From: Streptomyces anulatus
Lineage (GTDB): Bacteria > Actinomycetota > Actinomycetes > Streptomycetales > Streptomycetaceae
NCBI RefSeq assembly: GCF_000721175.1
Contig: NZ_JOEZ01000011.1
Span: 62,001 to 126,000, forward strand
Direction of reading: 5' to 3'
Length of the DNA: 64,000 nt
Both the position numbers and the translations under genes were made by a program. This document shows, piece after piece, positions 1 to 8,451 of this stretch (position 1 is its first letter; the number at the start of each line of letters is the position of its first letter). Under the pieces are notes generated by a model. It was not told the DNA's origin and did not search any database. It saw only the letters and a program-made list of their open reading frames with translations.

Positions 1-1
1 G

Positions 2-280
2 TGCCTGGCCGCGTGTGAGCTGGCCTTCCACTGCCGGTCGAAGTCGCGGGCCGAGGGGGCGGTGGAGGCGCTGGGCCGCGGTGTGCGCGGTGAGCTGGGC
101 GGGCTGACCACGGTGGCCGGGGTGCTGGCCGCCGCCGCGGGCAAGGAGGGCGATCCCGCCGATCCGACGGTCGCCGCGCTGCGCCGGGCCGCCGCCCTGC
201 GTGCCGAGGCGCTGGAGAGCGCCGCCGTCCTGCGCGCCGGGGCACCGGAGGGTCTGGACGGGGTGGCCGCATGTCGCTGA
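2..280 (+). CDS. Partial hypothetical protein (C-terminal part)
   Basis: The reading frame is open from the window edge and ends in a TGA at 278-280. The visible 92 residues are Ala/Leu/Glu-rich and probably helical, with no motif that I recognise. The stop overlaps the start of the next gene (ATG at 271) by ten bases, so the two are probably translationally coupled and belong to one operon with the helicase downstream. The N-terminus lies outside the window, so the family cannot be named. Confidence 0.7.
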   Translation, partial: CLAACELAFHCRSKSRAEGAVEALGRGVRGELGGLTTVAGVLAAAAGKEGDPADPTVAALRRAAALRAEALESAAVLRAGAPEGLDGVAACR

Positions 281-1887
281 TCACCACCCTGGCCCGGCTG
301 GAGGCCGTCGACACCGGCCGCGCCCAGCCGCTGGCCACCGTCCGGCACCGTCATCTCACCGACCGGCCACTGGTGCTGGTGCCGCTGACCACCGCCGGTG
401 AGGCCGGGGCCCCGCTCGGGGCGCTGGTCGGCACGGACCGGAAGGCGCCCCGTCTGCTGGCCGTCGCCCAGCCGCGCGACCGTGACCTGCGGTTCGCGTT
501 CCTCGCCGAGCTGGCCGAGGCCGTCCTGCCGCACATCGAGGCGTACACGGACGTCGTCGAGCCCGCCGAGCGCAACGAGACCGACCCGGCGACCGGCAGG
601 AAGAACAAGGTCGAGGTCGAGCTGTGCACGGACGCCGCCCAGCTGATCGTGCCGAGCCGGGCGGGCGTCGAGTTCGTCCGGCTGCTGGGCCGGTCCATGC
701 GGTTCCGCCGTACCGCCGAGGACGATCCGGACACCCCTTATCCGGCCCCGGCGCGGGTACCGCTGCTCGGCCGCTGGCTGACGCACTACGGGGAGCGGGC
801 CCGGGTGCCCGGCTCCTCGCTGCTGCCGGCTGTCACGGATCTGCTGAACCGGCACTGGGCGACCGGGCAGAGCAGCCTGGAGGACCAGCATCTGGGCGCG
901 CTGCTGGCCTGGATCGACCCGCCGGCCGGCTCCTCGGGGGCCGAGGCGGCGCTCCGGGCCGAGCTGGCCCGGGACGGGGAGGGCCAGTTGCTGTGTCCGC
1001 CAGCGGGTCCGGCCACCGACCCGGACTTCGACAACCGTCTCCTCGCCCCGGCGATCGAACGGTACGACCGGGCGCGCACGGCGTTCGCGTCCGCCGAGGA
1101 CGGCCTCGCGGCGGATGCCCGCCTCGGTGAGCTGAGCGACGCCGAGCGGGAGATCCGTTCCCTGCTGGCGAAGGTGATGCTGCCGACCTGGGATGCGGTC
1201 TGGCGGGGTCTCGACCTGCTGCGGGAGCTGCCCGAGGGGTCCCGGGCCGAGGACCGCTGGACCCGGGACCGGTGGTCGTTCACCGCGCACCGGGACCGGG
1301 TGCGCTCGGGCGAGCCGCCGCAGCCGCGCCGCGACGACGCGGTGACGGCGGCCCAGAAGCTGGCCTCCCGGGAGACCGCCCAGGCCCAGCTGGAGGCGCA
1401 GGAGGCGCTGGACGATCCGCTGGTGCTGGCGGGGCGGCGGCTGGCGGGCGAGGCGTTCCTCGCCACGGTGACCGAGGTGGAGATGGCGTACACCGAGTCC
1501 AAGCGGCCCTCCCCGCGCCCCCTGGTCACCGTCCGCACGGACGAGCGCCCGCATCTGGGCGAGCGGACGAGGGTCTACCGCTCGTCGGACGGGAAACCGC
1601 AGACGGCGGAGTTCGTGGCGTACGCGCAGGACCCGCCCCAGGACGGGGAGATCCTGCTGGTGCTGCGGATCCTGGACCGGATGGGCCGGGGCAGGGAGCC
1701 CGGGCCCGGTTCGGTGCCGGAGCCCGGGGAGCGGATCACCTGGACCCTGTTCGAGCACGACCAGCGCGGCGGCCCGAAGCTGCCGGACCCGGAGGAGACG
1801 CCGTGGACCCATGGCGGCCCGCCGGGCGCGGACGCCGCGACGCGCGCGGAGCGACCCGACCCCGTGACCCCGGAGGACCTGCTGTGA
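271..1887 (+). CDS. Hypothetical protein, 538 aa, helicase-operon partner
   Basis: Start ATG at 271 lies inside the end of the previous gene. The protein is soluble, with no signal peptide or membrane segment. It has an N-terminal mixed region, a long helical middle (about residues 260-400, rich in Arg/Glu/Ala) and a C-terminal beta-looking part (about 410-520) with paired Thr/Val/Arg stretches. I see no catalytic motif. It is followed after about 30 bp by an SF1 helicase on the same strand. The tight packing of three genes suggests a joint role in nucleic-acid metabolism, but that is inference from context. I do not recognise the family beyond an impression that it is conserved in Streptomyces. 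Confidence 0.75.
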   Translation: MSLITTLARLEAVDTGRAQPLATVRHRHLTDRPLVLVPLTTAGEAGAPLGALVGTDRKAPRLLAVAQPRDRDLRFAFLAELAEAVLPHIEAYTDVVEPAERNETDPATGRKNKVEVELCTDAAQLIVPSRAGVEFVRLLGRSMRFRRTAEDDPDTPYPAPARVPLLGRWLTHYGERARVPGSSLLPAVTDLLNRHWATGQSSLEDQHLGALLAWIDPPAGSSGAEAALRAELARDGEGQLLCPPAGPATDPDFDNRLLAPAIERYDRARTAFASAEDGLAADARLGELSDAEREIRSLLAKVMLPTWDAVWRGLDLLRELPEGSRAEDRWTRDRWSFTAHRDRVRSGEPPQPRRDDAVTAAQKLASRETAQAQLEAQEALDDPLVLAGRRLAGEAFLATVTEVEMAYTESKRPSPRPLVTVRTDERPHLGERTRVYRSSDGKPQTAEFVAYAQDPPQDGEILLVLRILDRMGRGREPGPGSVPEPGERITWTLFEHDQRGGPKLPDPEETPWTHGGPPGADAATRAERPDPVTPEDLL

Positions 1888-1918
1888 TCCCGACCCACGT
1901 CGCCACGGAGGGACCGCT

Positions 1919-3283
1919 GTGACGACCGGCCACCTGGGAGGACCCGCCGTGAGGACCGTCTTCGACCCGGGCGCGGAGGCGGCGCGGGCGACCGGCGCGA
2001 TCCTCGACGACACCCTGCGCGGCAGCTCCCGGGGCATCGTCGTGGACTCCCCGCCCGGCGCCGGGAAGTCGACGCTGGTGGTCCGGGCGGCGATGGAGCT
2101 GGCGGCCGCCGGGCATCCGCTGATGGTGATCGCGCAGACCAACGCCCAGGTCGACGACCTGGTGGTGCGGCTCGCGGAGAAGGACCCGGAGCTGCCGGTG
2201 GGGCGGCTGCACAGCAGCGACTCCGACCCGTACGACAAGGTCCTGGACGGCCTCCACAACGTACGGAAGTCGGCGAAGGCGGCGGATCTGGCCGGGCTCG
2301 ACGTGGTGATCTCGACGGCCGCCAAGTGGGCGCACGTGAAGAACGTGGAGCCGTGGGGGCACGCGATCGTCGACGAGGCGTACCAGATGCGCTCGGACGC
2401 GCTGCTGGCCGTGGCCGGGCTGTTCGAGCGGGCGCTGTTCGTCGGGGACCCCGGCCAGCTGGACCCGTTCTCGATCGTGGGCGCGGACCAGTGGGCGGGG
2501 CTGAGCTACGACCCGTCGGCGAGCGCTGTGTCCACGCTGCTCGCGCACAATCCGGAGCTGCCGCAGCACCGGCTGCCGGTGTCGTGGCGGCTGCCGGCGT
2601 CGGCGGCCCCGCTGGTGTCGGCCGCGTTCTACCCGTACACCCCGTTCCGCAGCGGTACGGACCACGGTGACCGGAAGCTGTCCTTCGGGGTGGCGTCGGA
2701 CGGGTCGGGGCCCGACCGGGTGCTGGACGAGGCGGCGGAGTCCGGGTGGGGGCTGCTGGAGCTGCCCGCCCGGCACACCCCGCGCACCGATCCCGAGGCG
2801 GTACGGGCGGTGGCGCTGGTGGTCCGGCGGCTGCTGGACCGGGGCGGCGTCGCGACGAGCGAGCGGGCCGAGGAGCCGGTGCCGGTGACGGCGGACCGGG
2901 TGGCGGTCGGCACGGCCCACCGGGACCAGGCGGCGGCGGTGCGGGCGGCCCTCGCGGAGCTGGGCGTCACCGGGGTCGCGGTGGACACGGCGAACCGGCT
3001 CCAGGGCCGTGAGTTCGACGTCACGGTGGTGCTGCACCCGCTGTCCGGGCGGCCCGATGCCACGGCCTTCCACCTGGAGACGGGGCGGCTGTGCGTGCTG
3101 GCCTCACGGCACCGGCACGCCTGCGTCGTGGTGTGCCGGGAGGGGGTGGCGGACCTGCTGGACGAGCACCCGTCCACGGAGCCGGTCCAGCTCGGTGTCA
3201 CGGTCAAGTTCCCCGACGGCTGGGAGGCGAACCACGCGGTGCTGGCCCACCTCGCGGAGCGGCGGGTGCGATGGCGGCCCTGA
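1919..3283 (+). CDS. SF1 (DNA2/NAM7-like) helicase/ATPase
   Basis: The 454-aa protein carries superfamily 1 helicase motifs in order: Walker A SPPGAGKST (about residues 43-51), a DEAY Walker B box (about 151-154), VGDPGQLDPF (motif III-like, about 176-185), VSWRLP (motif IV-like), and VDTANRLQGREFDVTVV (motifs V/VI) near residue 360. This matches AAA_11/AAA_12-type helicases of the Upf1/DNA2 group, which hydrolyse ATP to move on or unwind nucleic acid. It has no fused nuclease domain. The GTG at 1919 has GGAGGG six bases upstream; a second GTG at 1949 with its own GGGAGG is an alternative start that would remove ten residues. It is the last gene of an operon whose other members are unknown. 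Confidence 0.85.
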   Translation: MTTGHLGGPAVRTVFDPGAEAARATGAILDDTLRGSSRGIVVDSPPGAGKSTLVVRAAMELAAAGHPLMVIAQTNAQVDDLVVRLAEKDPELPVGRLHSSDSDPYDKVLDGLHNVRKSAKAADLAGLDVVISTAAKWAHVKNVEPWGHAIVDEAYQMRSDALLAVAGLFERALFVGDPGQLDPFSIVGADQWAGLSYDPSASAVSTLLAHNPELPQHRLPVSWRLPASAAPLVSAAFYPYTPFRSGTDHGDRKLSFGVASDGSGPDRVLDEAAESGWGLLELPARHTPRTDPEAVRAVALVVRRLLDRGGVATSERAEEPVPVTADRVAVGTAHRDQAAAVRAALAELGVTGVAVDTANRLQGREFDVTVVLHPLSGRPDATAFHLETGRLCVLASRHRHACVVVCREGVADLLDEHPSTEPVQLGVTVKFPDGWEANHAVLAHLAERRVRWRP

Positions 3284-3453
3284 GCGGAGGCGCGCGCCCG
3301 CTGCCCTGAGCCGGGGCGTACGCCCGCGGCCCCGAGCGGGAGTCACTCCCCCGCGCCCCACCGCACGCCCCGGCCCCCTTGCGCGGGGTTGGACAATGGA
3401 GGGTGGCCGTCCGGGTCTTCCGGTCATCAGGTCGCCCGAGGGAGGAACACCAC

Positions 3454-3813
3454 ATGACACAGTCCGAGCGGAACGAACGGCAGCGGCTGCGCCCCGCGCC
3501 GCTGCTCTTCGAGCCGTCTCAGGCCACGGCGGATCCGGAGCACTTCTTCGACCTGGAGTCGATGGAGGACCCCCGCGAGCTGCTGGCCCGTGCGACCGAG
3601 CTGACGCAGGCCTTCCGGGCGGCGACGGACCGGTCGGTGGAGTTCCAGGCGCTGGCGGCGGCCCAGCTCGCCGACCCGCGCCGGTTCGACCGGCTGACCC
3701 CGGCGGATATCGCGGAGCGCGCGGAGTGGACCGAGGACTACGCGAAGAAGATGATCGAGTTCGGCCGCTCGCTGCTGGACGCGCCGGAACCTGACGTCGC
3801 GCCCGGGGTCTGA
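3454..3813 (+). CDS. Small hypothetical protein, 119 aa
   Basis: I chose ATG 3454 because GGAGG lies eight bases upstream (3441-3445). The frame is open further 5' but without a ribosome site. The product is acidic, probably all-helical and soluble, with many Ala, Glu, Arg and Leu residues and a C-terminal acidic/Pro tail. It resembles the small conserved actinobacterial proteins often found beside helicase genes, but I do not recognise a domain. It is separated from the helicase by about 170 bp and so may have its own promoter. Confidence 0.75.
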   Translation: MTQSERNERQRLRPAPLLFEPSQATADPEHFFDLESMEDPRELLARATELTQAFRAATDRSVEFQALAAAQLADPRRFDRLTPADIAERAEWTEDYAKKMIEFGRSLLDAPEPDVAPGV

Positions 3814-3880
3814 CGCGGCCCGGAGCCCGACGCCGCCCGAGCCTGACGCCGCCCGGAGCACCCGACGTACGAGGCCTGTA

Positions 3881-3934
3881 TGACCTGTAGGGCTGATCTG
3901 ACCTGTGGGTCTGATCTGACCTGCGGGGCCGATG
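3881..3934 (+). repeat. Three 18-bp direct repeats (iteron-like)
   Basis: Three consecutive 18-base units start at 3881, 3899 and 3917, each opening with TGACCTG and closing with a GAT-type end. The second and third differ mainly at one C/T and at the last bases. They lie in the 280-bp gap between the small protein and the prim-pol-like gene, about 160 bp upstream of the latter. Their function is unknown. Confidence 0.7.
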
Positions 3935-4093
3935 TGGTCCGTGGGGCGGCCGGGGCAGATGCTGTTCCGTCAGGCCGGAGGTCAGGGTCCAGTGGCATAT
4001 TCCAGCGGGCAAGATACCCCTCCCCCTCCCACCCCGTCCCGGTTTCCGGCAACTCTCGGAATTCTTTCCGTCACTCCCGGTAGACCTTGCTCC

Positions 4094-4789
4094 ATGAGCG
4101 CATGGCTGAAAGACGAAACGACCCTGCAGGCCGGTGCAGCCCCGCACCACGGCGTCGACATCTTCGCCCTGCTGCGGGACCAGTCAGGGCCCCAGGCCGC
4201 ACGGGTCACGGCGGCCGGCGCCGCCTGGCTGGCGGGGGCCGCCCCCTACCCGCGCAGCACGCTCGCCCAGTGGGAGGAGCGCCCCACGGCTCCCGGGGTA
4301 CTCCCCTGCGGTTCCGCTTTCGACGTCGTGAACGTGCCGGGGCTGTTCGGGCGGCGGATGCTGGAACAGCTCTGGGCCGAGGGGCCCGGCTCCGGCCCGG
4401 TCGCCACGCACCGGGGCCGGATGCTGCTGTTCGCGGCCCCCGGAACGGCCCAGCGGCTGCCCTCGCTGCTGTCCTGGGAGGAGTGGGGATCCGGTGGCCC
4501 CGGGCACTCGGGAGGCTCCGGCGAGCGGCGCGGCGAGATGCCGCCCCTGCTCTGTCACGGCACCGGTGACGCCGTGACCGTACCGCCGCTGACCTGCGCG
4601 TCGCCCGATGGCGGGCCACGCTGGGTGGTCGCCCCCGACACTCGCAGCCCATGGCTGCCGGGGCCCGACGTACTGCTCTGGGCGTGTGTCCGGGTGAGCC
4701 GGTCGGCGCCCTTCCGGGGTGCCGCACATGCGATTTTTCCTCGGGCGGATCAGGATGCTAATGTCTACGACGTCACCAGGCGCCGTTAG
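4094..4789 (+). CDS. Prim-pol N-terminal-like protein (bifunctional DNA primase/polymerase family)
   Basis: This 231-aa protein resembles the actinobacterial proteins annotated as bifunctional DNA primase/polymerase N-terminal domain, including the GVLPCGSAFDVV region and the conserved LLSWEEWG and PPLLCHGTGDAV stretches. It has no helicase or C-terminal primase extension, so it is a stand-alone domain, and activity is unproven. ATG 4094 lacks a ribosome site. A TAGACCT -10-like element lies seven bases upstream, so the mRNA may be leaderless. Its TAG stop (4787-4789) lies inside the 5' end of the tRNA-Lys gene, a ten-base overlap that links the two transcripts. Confidence 0.7.
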   Translation: MSAWLKDETTLQAGAAPHHGVDIFALLRDQSGPQAARVTAAGAAWLAGAAPYPRSTLAQWEERPTAPGVLPCGSAFDVVNVPGLFGRRMLEQLWAEGPGSGPVATHRGRMLLFAAPGTAQRLPSLLSWEEWGSGGPGHSGGSGERRGEMPPLLCHGTGDAVTVPPLTCASPDGGPRWVVAPDTRSPWLPGPDVLLWACVRVSRSAPFRGAAHAIFPRADQDANVYDVTRRR

Positions 4790-4853
4790 CTCAGTTGGTT
4801 AGAGCAGCTGACTCTTAATCAGCGGGTCCGGGGTTCGAGTCCCTGACGGCGCA
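4780..4853 (+). tRNA. tRNA-Lys(CTT), copy 1
   Basis: A 74-nt cloverleaf: acceptor GCGCCGT pairs with ACGGCGC, the D arm contains AGCTCAGTTGGTTAGAGC, the anticodon stem GCTGA/TCAGC encloses CTCTTAA giving anticodon CTT, and the T arm contains GGTTCGAGTCC. CCA is not encoded. It reads AAG, the main lysine codon in high-GC genomes. Identical copies are at 16078 and 21201. Confidence 0.97.
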
Positions 4854-4859
4854 CAGACG

Positions 4860-4893
4860 GAAGAAGCCCCTCGCGAAAGCGGGGGGCTTCTTC
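4860..4893 (+). terminator. Terminator after tRNA-Lys copy 1
   Basis: Near-perfect 15-bp stem (GAAGAAGCCCCTCGC with its complement) around a GAAA-type loop, seven bases after the tRNA 3' end. It probably also terminates transcription from the protease gene side, because the stem is symmetric and lies between convergent transcripts. Confidence 0.85.
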
Positions 4894-4918
4894 GTGTGCC
4901 GGGCTCCGGGCAGCGTGG

Positions 4919-6160
4919 TCAGACGCCGGCGGTGATCCGGACGGTCCAGGAGCCGGACGGGGTGCGGTCGGCGACCTCGACGCGGGTGTCGTCGCCGGGC
5001 ACCGTGAAGGTCTCCCCGACCCCGAGCGGGGCGTCGGCCAGCGGCGGGTAGACCGAGCGGTCCCAGCAGGCCCCGGTGTTCGGATGGGTGTCGATCACCT
5101 CGACGGGCCCGCCGCCGGAGGCCGTCCCGCTGCGGACGCGGTAGATCAGGATGCCCTCGGCGCAGGTGCCCCGGTCGTTCCCGGTGGCGCTGCGGGCCTC
5201 GATGGCCAGGGCGCTGCCGGCGCCGGTGCGGACGACGGCGAGCCGGGTCCCGATCGACCCGCCGGGCACGGGAGCCGCGGCGACCGGCTCCAGGGTGAGG
5301 TCGGCCGAGCCCTGGACGCAGACGATCTGGGGTCCGCCGAGCCAGCCGAGCTTCCACTTGTGCCAGCCGAACAGGTCCGGGGCGAGTCCGAACTGGCTGC
5401 CCATGACGTCCCAGTCGCCGACGTGGGTGTCCCAGTCGCCCTTGCCGTCGGTGGGCCGGTGGTAGAGGTCGGCGAGGTCGAAGACGTGCCCGGTCTCGTG
5501 GGCGAGGACGTTGCGGTCGGGCGGGTGCTGCTCGAAGACCGTGACGACGCGCCGGATGTCGCTGTCGTCGGCGCGCAGCGGCCGGTCGAAGTTGACGACC
5601 TTGGTGGCGTCGGAGTCGACGCCGGGGGCGTCCGGGTCGGCCACCAGGTAGACGACGTCGTACCGGGAGAAGTCCACCTCGGGGTCGGCGGCGGCGATGG
5701 CGTCGCGCAGGTAGGCCGTGCGCCGCTCGGCGCCCCAGTCCCGCTCTATGCCGTACCAGGTGGAGTCGCGCGGCATCCGCGTCCAGGTCCGCTGCGGATG
5801 GGCGCGCAGCGTGAACCGGCCGTAGCTGGCGCGTTCGAAGAAGCGGGTGGTGGCGGGGAAGTGGTCGGCGGTGAGCATCCCGGGGGTGAGCGTGGGCTCG
5901 GAGTCCGGGAAGGACAGGAAGATCATGACCGCGTCGAGTCCCTGGTCGGGGCGCGGGTAGGCCGCGTTCCAGGTGTTCAGGCCGAGCGAGTGGTGCGCCG
6001 CCGTCCGGGGCAGGGCACAGGGCGCCGCGTCCCTCGTGGCGGCCACGGCGGGGCCCGCGACGAGGGACATGGCGGCGAGCGCCAGGAGGGAGGTGGCGGC
6101 AGCGGCCAGACTGCGCAGCGGCGGCCGTTCCGCTCCCCCGGGCCCGCGACGGCACGGCAC
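4919..6160 (-). CDS. Secreted M6-like metalloprotease
   Basis: This 413-aa exported protein has an N-terminal signal peptide (Arg-rich start, hydrophobic Ala/Leu core, AVA-A cleavage site). The zinc motif HETGH followed by VFDLADLYH matches the HExxHxxxxxD pattern of M6 (immune inhibitor A-like) peptidases, and GDWDVMGSQF resembles the downstream Met-turn region of that family. The C-terminal ~130 residues look like a beta domain. I chose GTG 6160 because GGAGG lies five bases upstream and translation starts directly at the signal peptide. Upstream in-frame starts (6190, 6244) would put about 10-30 charged residues before it. It is transcribed toward tRNA-Lys copy 1 and diverges from cdgA. 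It presumably degrades extracellular protein. Confidence 0.8.
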   Translation of the reverse strand: MPCRRGPGGAERPPLRSLAAAATSLLALAAMSLVAGPAVAATRDAAPCALPRTAAHHSLGLNTWNAAYPRPDQGLDAVMIFLSFPDSEPTLTPGMLTADHFPATTRFFERASYGRFTLRAHPQRTWTRMPRDSTWYGIERDWGAERRTAYLRDAIAAADPEVDFSRYDVVYLVADPDAPGVDSDATKVVNFDRPLRADDSDIRRVVTVFEQHPPDRNVLAHETGHVFDLADLYHRPTDGKGDWDTHVGDWDVMGSQFGLAPDLFGWHKWKLGWLGGPQIVCVQGSADLTLEPVAAAPVPGGSIGTRLAVVRTGAGSALAIEARSATGNDRGTCAEGILIYRVRSGTASGGGPVEVIDTHPNTGACWDRSVYPPLADAPLGVGETFTVPGDDTRVEVADRTPSGSWTVRITAGV

Positions 6161-6275
6161 ATCGACCTCCGGGTGGGAAACACGGTCCATCCCGTCCACC
6201 CTGTGCCGCTTCGCCACACCACGCCCTGTTGTGCTGCCCCACACGGGTCAGCGGCGAGAATCACCCCCCACACCT

Positions 6276-6288
6276 TCACGGAACGTCA
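6276..6288. promoter_or_regulatory. BldD-type box between protease and cdgA-like gene
   Basis: TCACGGAACGTCA fits the TnAC-N5-GTnA arms of the published BldD consensus, although the inner bases differ from the preferred C(A/T)G. It sits in the 385-bp divergent intergenic region, about 260 bp before the cdgA-like start and 116 bp before the protease start. I recall cdgA of S. coelicolor as a known BldD target. The rest of the gap (6161-6545) shows no gene. Confidence 0.5.
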
Positions 6289-6545
6289 CCGCCGACCATT
6301 TCAGCCATTCGTTGCACCAGATACGCACAGAAATGATCAGGATCGGGCAAAGCGGAATGCCTGCTACCAGCCACTCGCGGACCCGCGCGGCGGCTCGGAC
6401 CGGACGGCGAGCTGGAACGGCCGACGCGGCACCCTCTATGCTTCACCACGCTTTCCCGCGTGGAACGGGCCCGTTCACGGATCCGCCACCCGGTGGCCAG
6501 TCCGACCCCACCAGTTCACGACGACCTTCACAGCGGGAGCGAGCG

Positions 6546-8420
6546 GTGAGCGGAACCTCCGAAGGGCCGAGCGCCCCGGCAGGCACGGCCTCCGGCGCAC
6601 CCCCCGCGCCGGTCACGGAGCGTCATGCGACGGACCCGCCGGCCGTCGGTGACGGTCCCACCGCCGTCGAGCTGCGCGACTACCGGGCCGCCTTCAACGC
6701 CGCCACGCTCCCCATGGGGGTCATCGACGGCCGTGGCCATGTCGTGCGGGCCAACGAGGCGCTCGGCGGGCTGCTGGGCACCCCGGCGGCGATCCTCGCC
6801 GGGCGGCAGGCGTGCGAACTGCTCGGTCTCGCTTCCGACGACCGCACCTGGCACGCCTATCGCGAGGTGCTCCTGGGCCGCCGTTCCCGGTTCCGCTGCA
6901 CCCGCCGCCTCAAGCACCCCGACGGGCGCTCGCTGTGGGCCGAGATCACCGTCGTACCGATGACCGGCGCCTCGGCGGCGGAGTCCGCCCGGGTCCTGCT
7001 GACGGTCGCGGACGTCAACGACCGGCGCGAGCTCCAGGAGCGGCTGCGCCACCTCCAGATGCACGACCCGGTCACCCGGCTGCCCAACCGGACGCTGTTC
7101 TTCGAGCGGCTCGCCTCGGCCCTGGAGACCCCGCCCTACCAGGACGACTCGATGCCGCCCCGGCAGCACGGCCGGATCGGGCTCTGCTATCTGGACCTGG
7201 ACGGCTTCAAGGCGATCAACGACACCCTGGGGCACCGGACCGGGGACCGGCTGCTCGCAGCCGTCGCCGCGCGGCTCACCGACTGCGCCGAGAACGACGC
7301 CTCCCGCAACCCCGGCGGCAGCCGGCTCGTGGCGCGCCTGGGCGGCGACGAGTTCGCGATCCTGGTCGAGGACTCGGCCGGCACGCGGGAGCTCACCGAC
7401 CTGGCCCGCTCGGTCCTCGCGGCGCTCCAGCAGCCGTTCGACCTGGCCGGGCAGCGGCTCTCGGTCTCCGCGTCGATCGGGGTGGTCGAGCGGACCGCGG
7501 CGGGCACCTCGCCCACCGGTCTGATGCAGGCCGCCGACACCACGCTGTACTGGGCGAAGGCCGACGGCAAGGCCCGCTGGACCCTGTTCGACCCCGAGCG
7601 CAACGCCCACCGCATGACCCGGCAGTCCCTCTCCTCCACGCTCAGGCCCGCCGTGGAGCGCGGTGAGTTCACGCTGGAGTACCAGCCGCTGGTCGGGATG
7701 GCGGACGGGGTGCTGCGCGGGGTCGAGGCGCTGGTGCGCTGGAACCATCCGCAGTTCGGCGTGCTGCCGCCGAACCGGTTCGTGCAGATCGCCGAGGAGG
7801 ACGGCTCGATCGTCCAGCTCGGCCGGTGGGTGCTGCGCACCGCGTGCCGGCAGGCGCGGCGCTGGCAGCTGGACCACCCGGACGAGCCGCCGCTGTTCAT
7901 CAGCGTCAACGTCGCCGTCCGGCAGGTCTGGGACTCCGACCTGGTCGCCGACGTGGCCCAGATCCTGGCCGAGTCGGAGCTCGCCCCCGGGCTGCTCCAG
8001 CTGGAGCTGACCGAGTCGGCGGTGATGGGTTCGGGCGGCCGGCCGCTGCGGGCGCTCCAGGCGCTGAGCGACATGGGCGTACGGATCGCCATCGACGACT
8101 TCGGCACCGGGTATTCGAACCTGGCCTACCTCAGCCGCCTGCCCGTCTCCGTCCTGAAGCTGGACGGGGCGTTCGTGAAGGGCTTCCGGTACGAGGACGG
8201 TACGCATCCGAGCCCGGCCGACGAAACGATCGTGGAGGCCATGGTGCAGCTGGCGCACCGCCTGGGCCTGACCGTCACCGCGGAGTGCGTGGAGACGGCC
8301 GGGCAGGCCGAGCGGCTGCGGCGGATCGGCTGCGACACCGGTCAGGGCTGGCTGTACTCACGGGCCGTGGCCCCGGAGCGGATCGCCGGGCTGATCGGGT
8401 CCCGGCCGCTGGAGGGCTGA
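6546..8420 (+). CDS. cdgA: PAS-GGDEF-EAL cyclic-di-GMP turnover protein (CdgA-like)
   Basis: The 624-aa protein has a disordered Pro/Ala N-terminus, a PAS sensory domain (about residues 40-165), a GGDEF diguanylate cyclase domain with intact GGDEF at 266-270 and a preceding DLDGFKAINDTLGH, and an EAL phosphodiesterase domain with intact EAL at 394-396, DDFGTG and ECVE motifs. Both catalytic signatures look complete, so the enzyme could make and break c-di-GMP, the signal that controls BldD and development. There are no membrane segments. GTG 6546 has GGGAG six bases upstream; the frame is open further 5' without a ribosome site. The symbol rests on domain order, recalled synteny with the S. 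coelicolor cdgA region and the BldD-type box upstream. Confidence 0.8.
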   Translation: MSGTSEGPSAPAGTASGAPPAPVTERHATDPPAVGDGPTAVELRDYRAAFNAATLPMGVIDGRGHVVRANEALGGLLGTPAAILAGRQACELLGLASDDRTWHAYREVLLGRRSRFRCTRRLKHPDGRSLWAEITVVPMTGASAAESARVLLTVADVNDRRELQERLRHLQMHDPVTRLPNRTLFFERLASALETPPYQDDSMPPRQHGRIGLCYLDLDGFKAINDTLGHRTGDRLLAAVAARLTDCAENDASRNPGGSRLVARLGGDEFAILVEDSAGTRELTDLARSVLAALQQPFDLAGQRLSVSASIGVVERTAAGTSPTGLMQAADTTLYWAKADGKARWTLFDPERNAHRMTRQSLSSTLRPAVERGEFTLEYQPLVGMADGVLRGVEALVRWNHPQFGVLPPNRFVQIAEEDGSIVQLGRWVLRTACRQARRWQLDHPDEPPLFISVNVAVRQVWDSDLVADVAQILAESELAPGLLQLELTESAVMGSGGRPLRALQALSDMGVRIAIDDFGTGYSNLAYLSRLPVSVLKLDGAFVKGFRYEDGTHPSPADETIVEAMVQLAHRLGLTVTAECVETAGQAERLRRIGCDTGQGWLYSRAVAPERIAGLIGSRPLEG

Positions 8421-8451
8421 CGCCCCCGGCCGGCCGGGACCCGGCGCGGCG

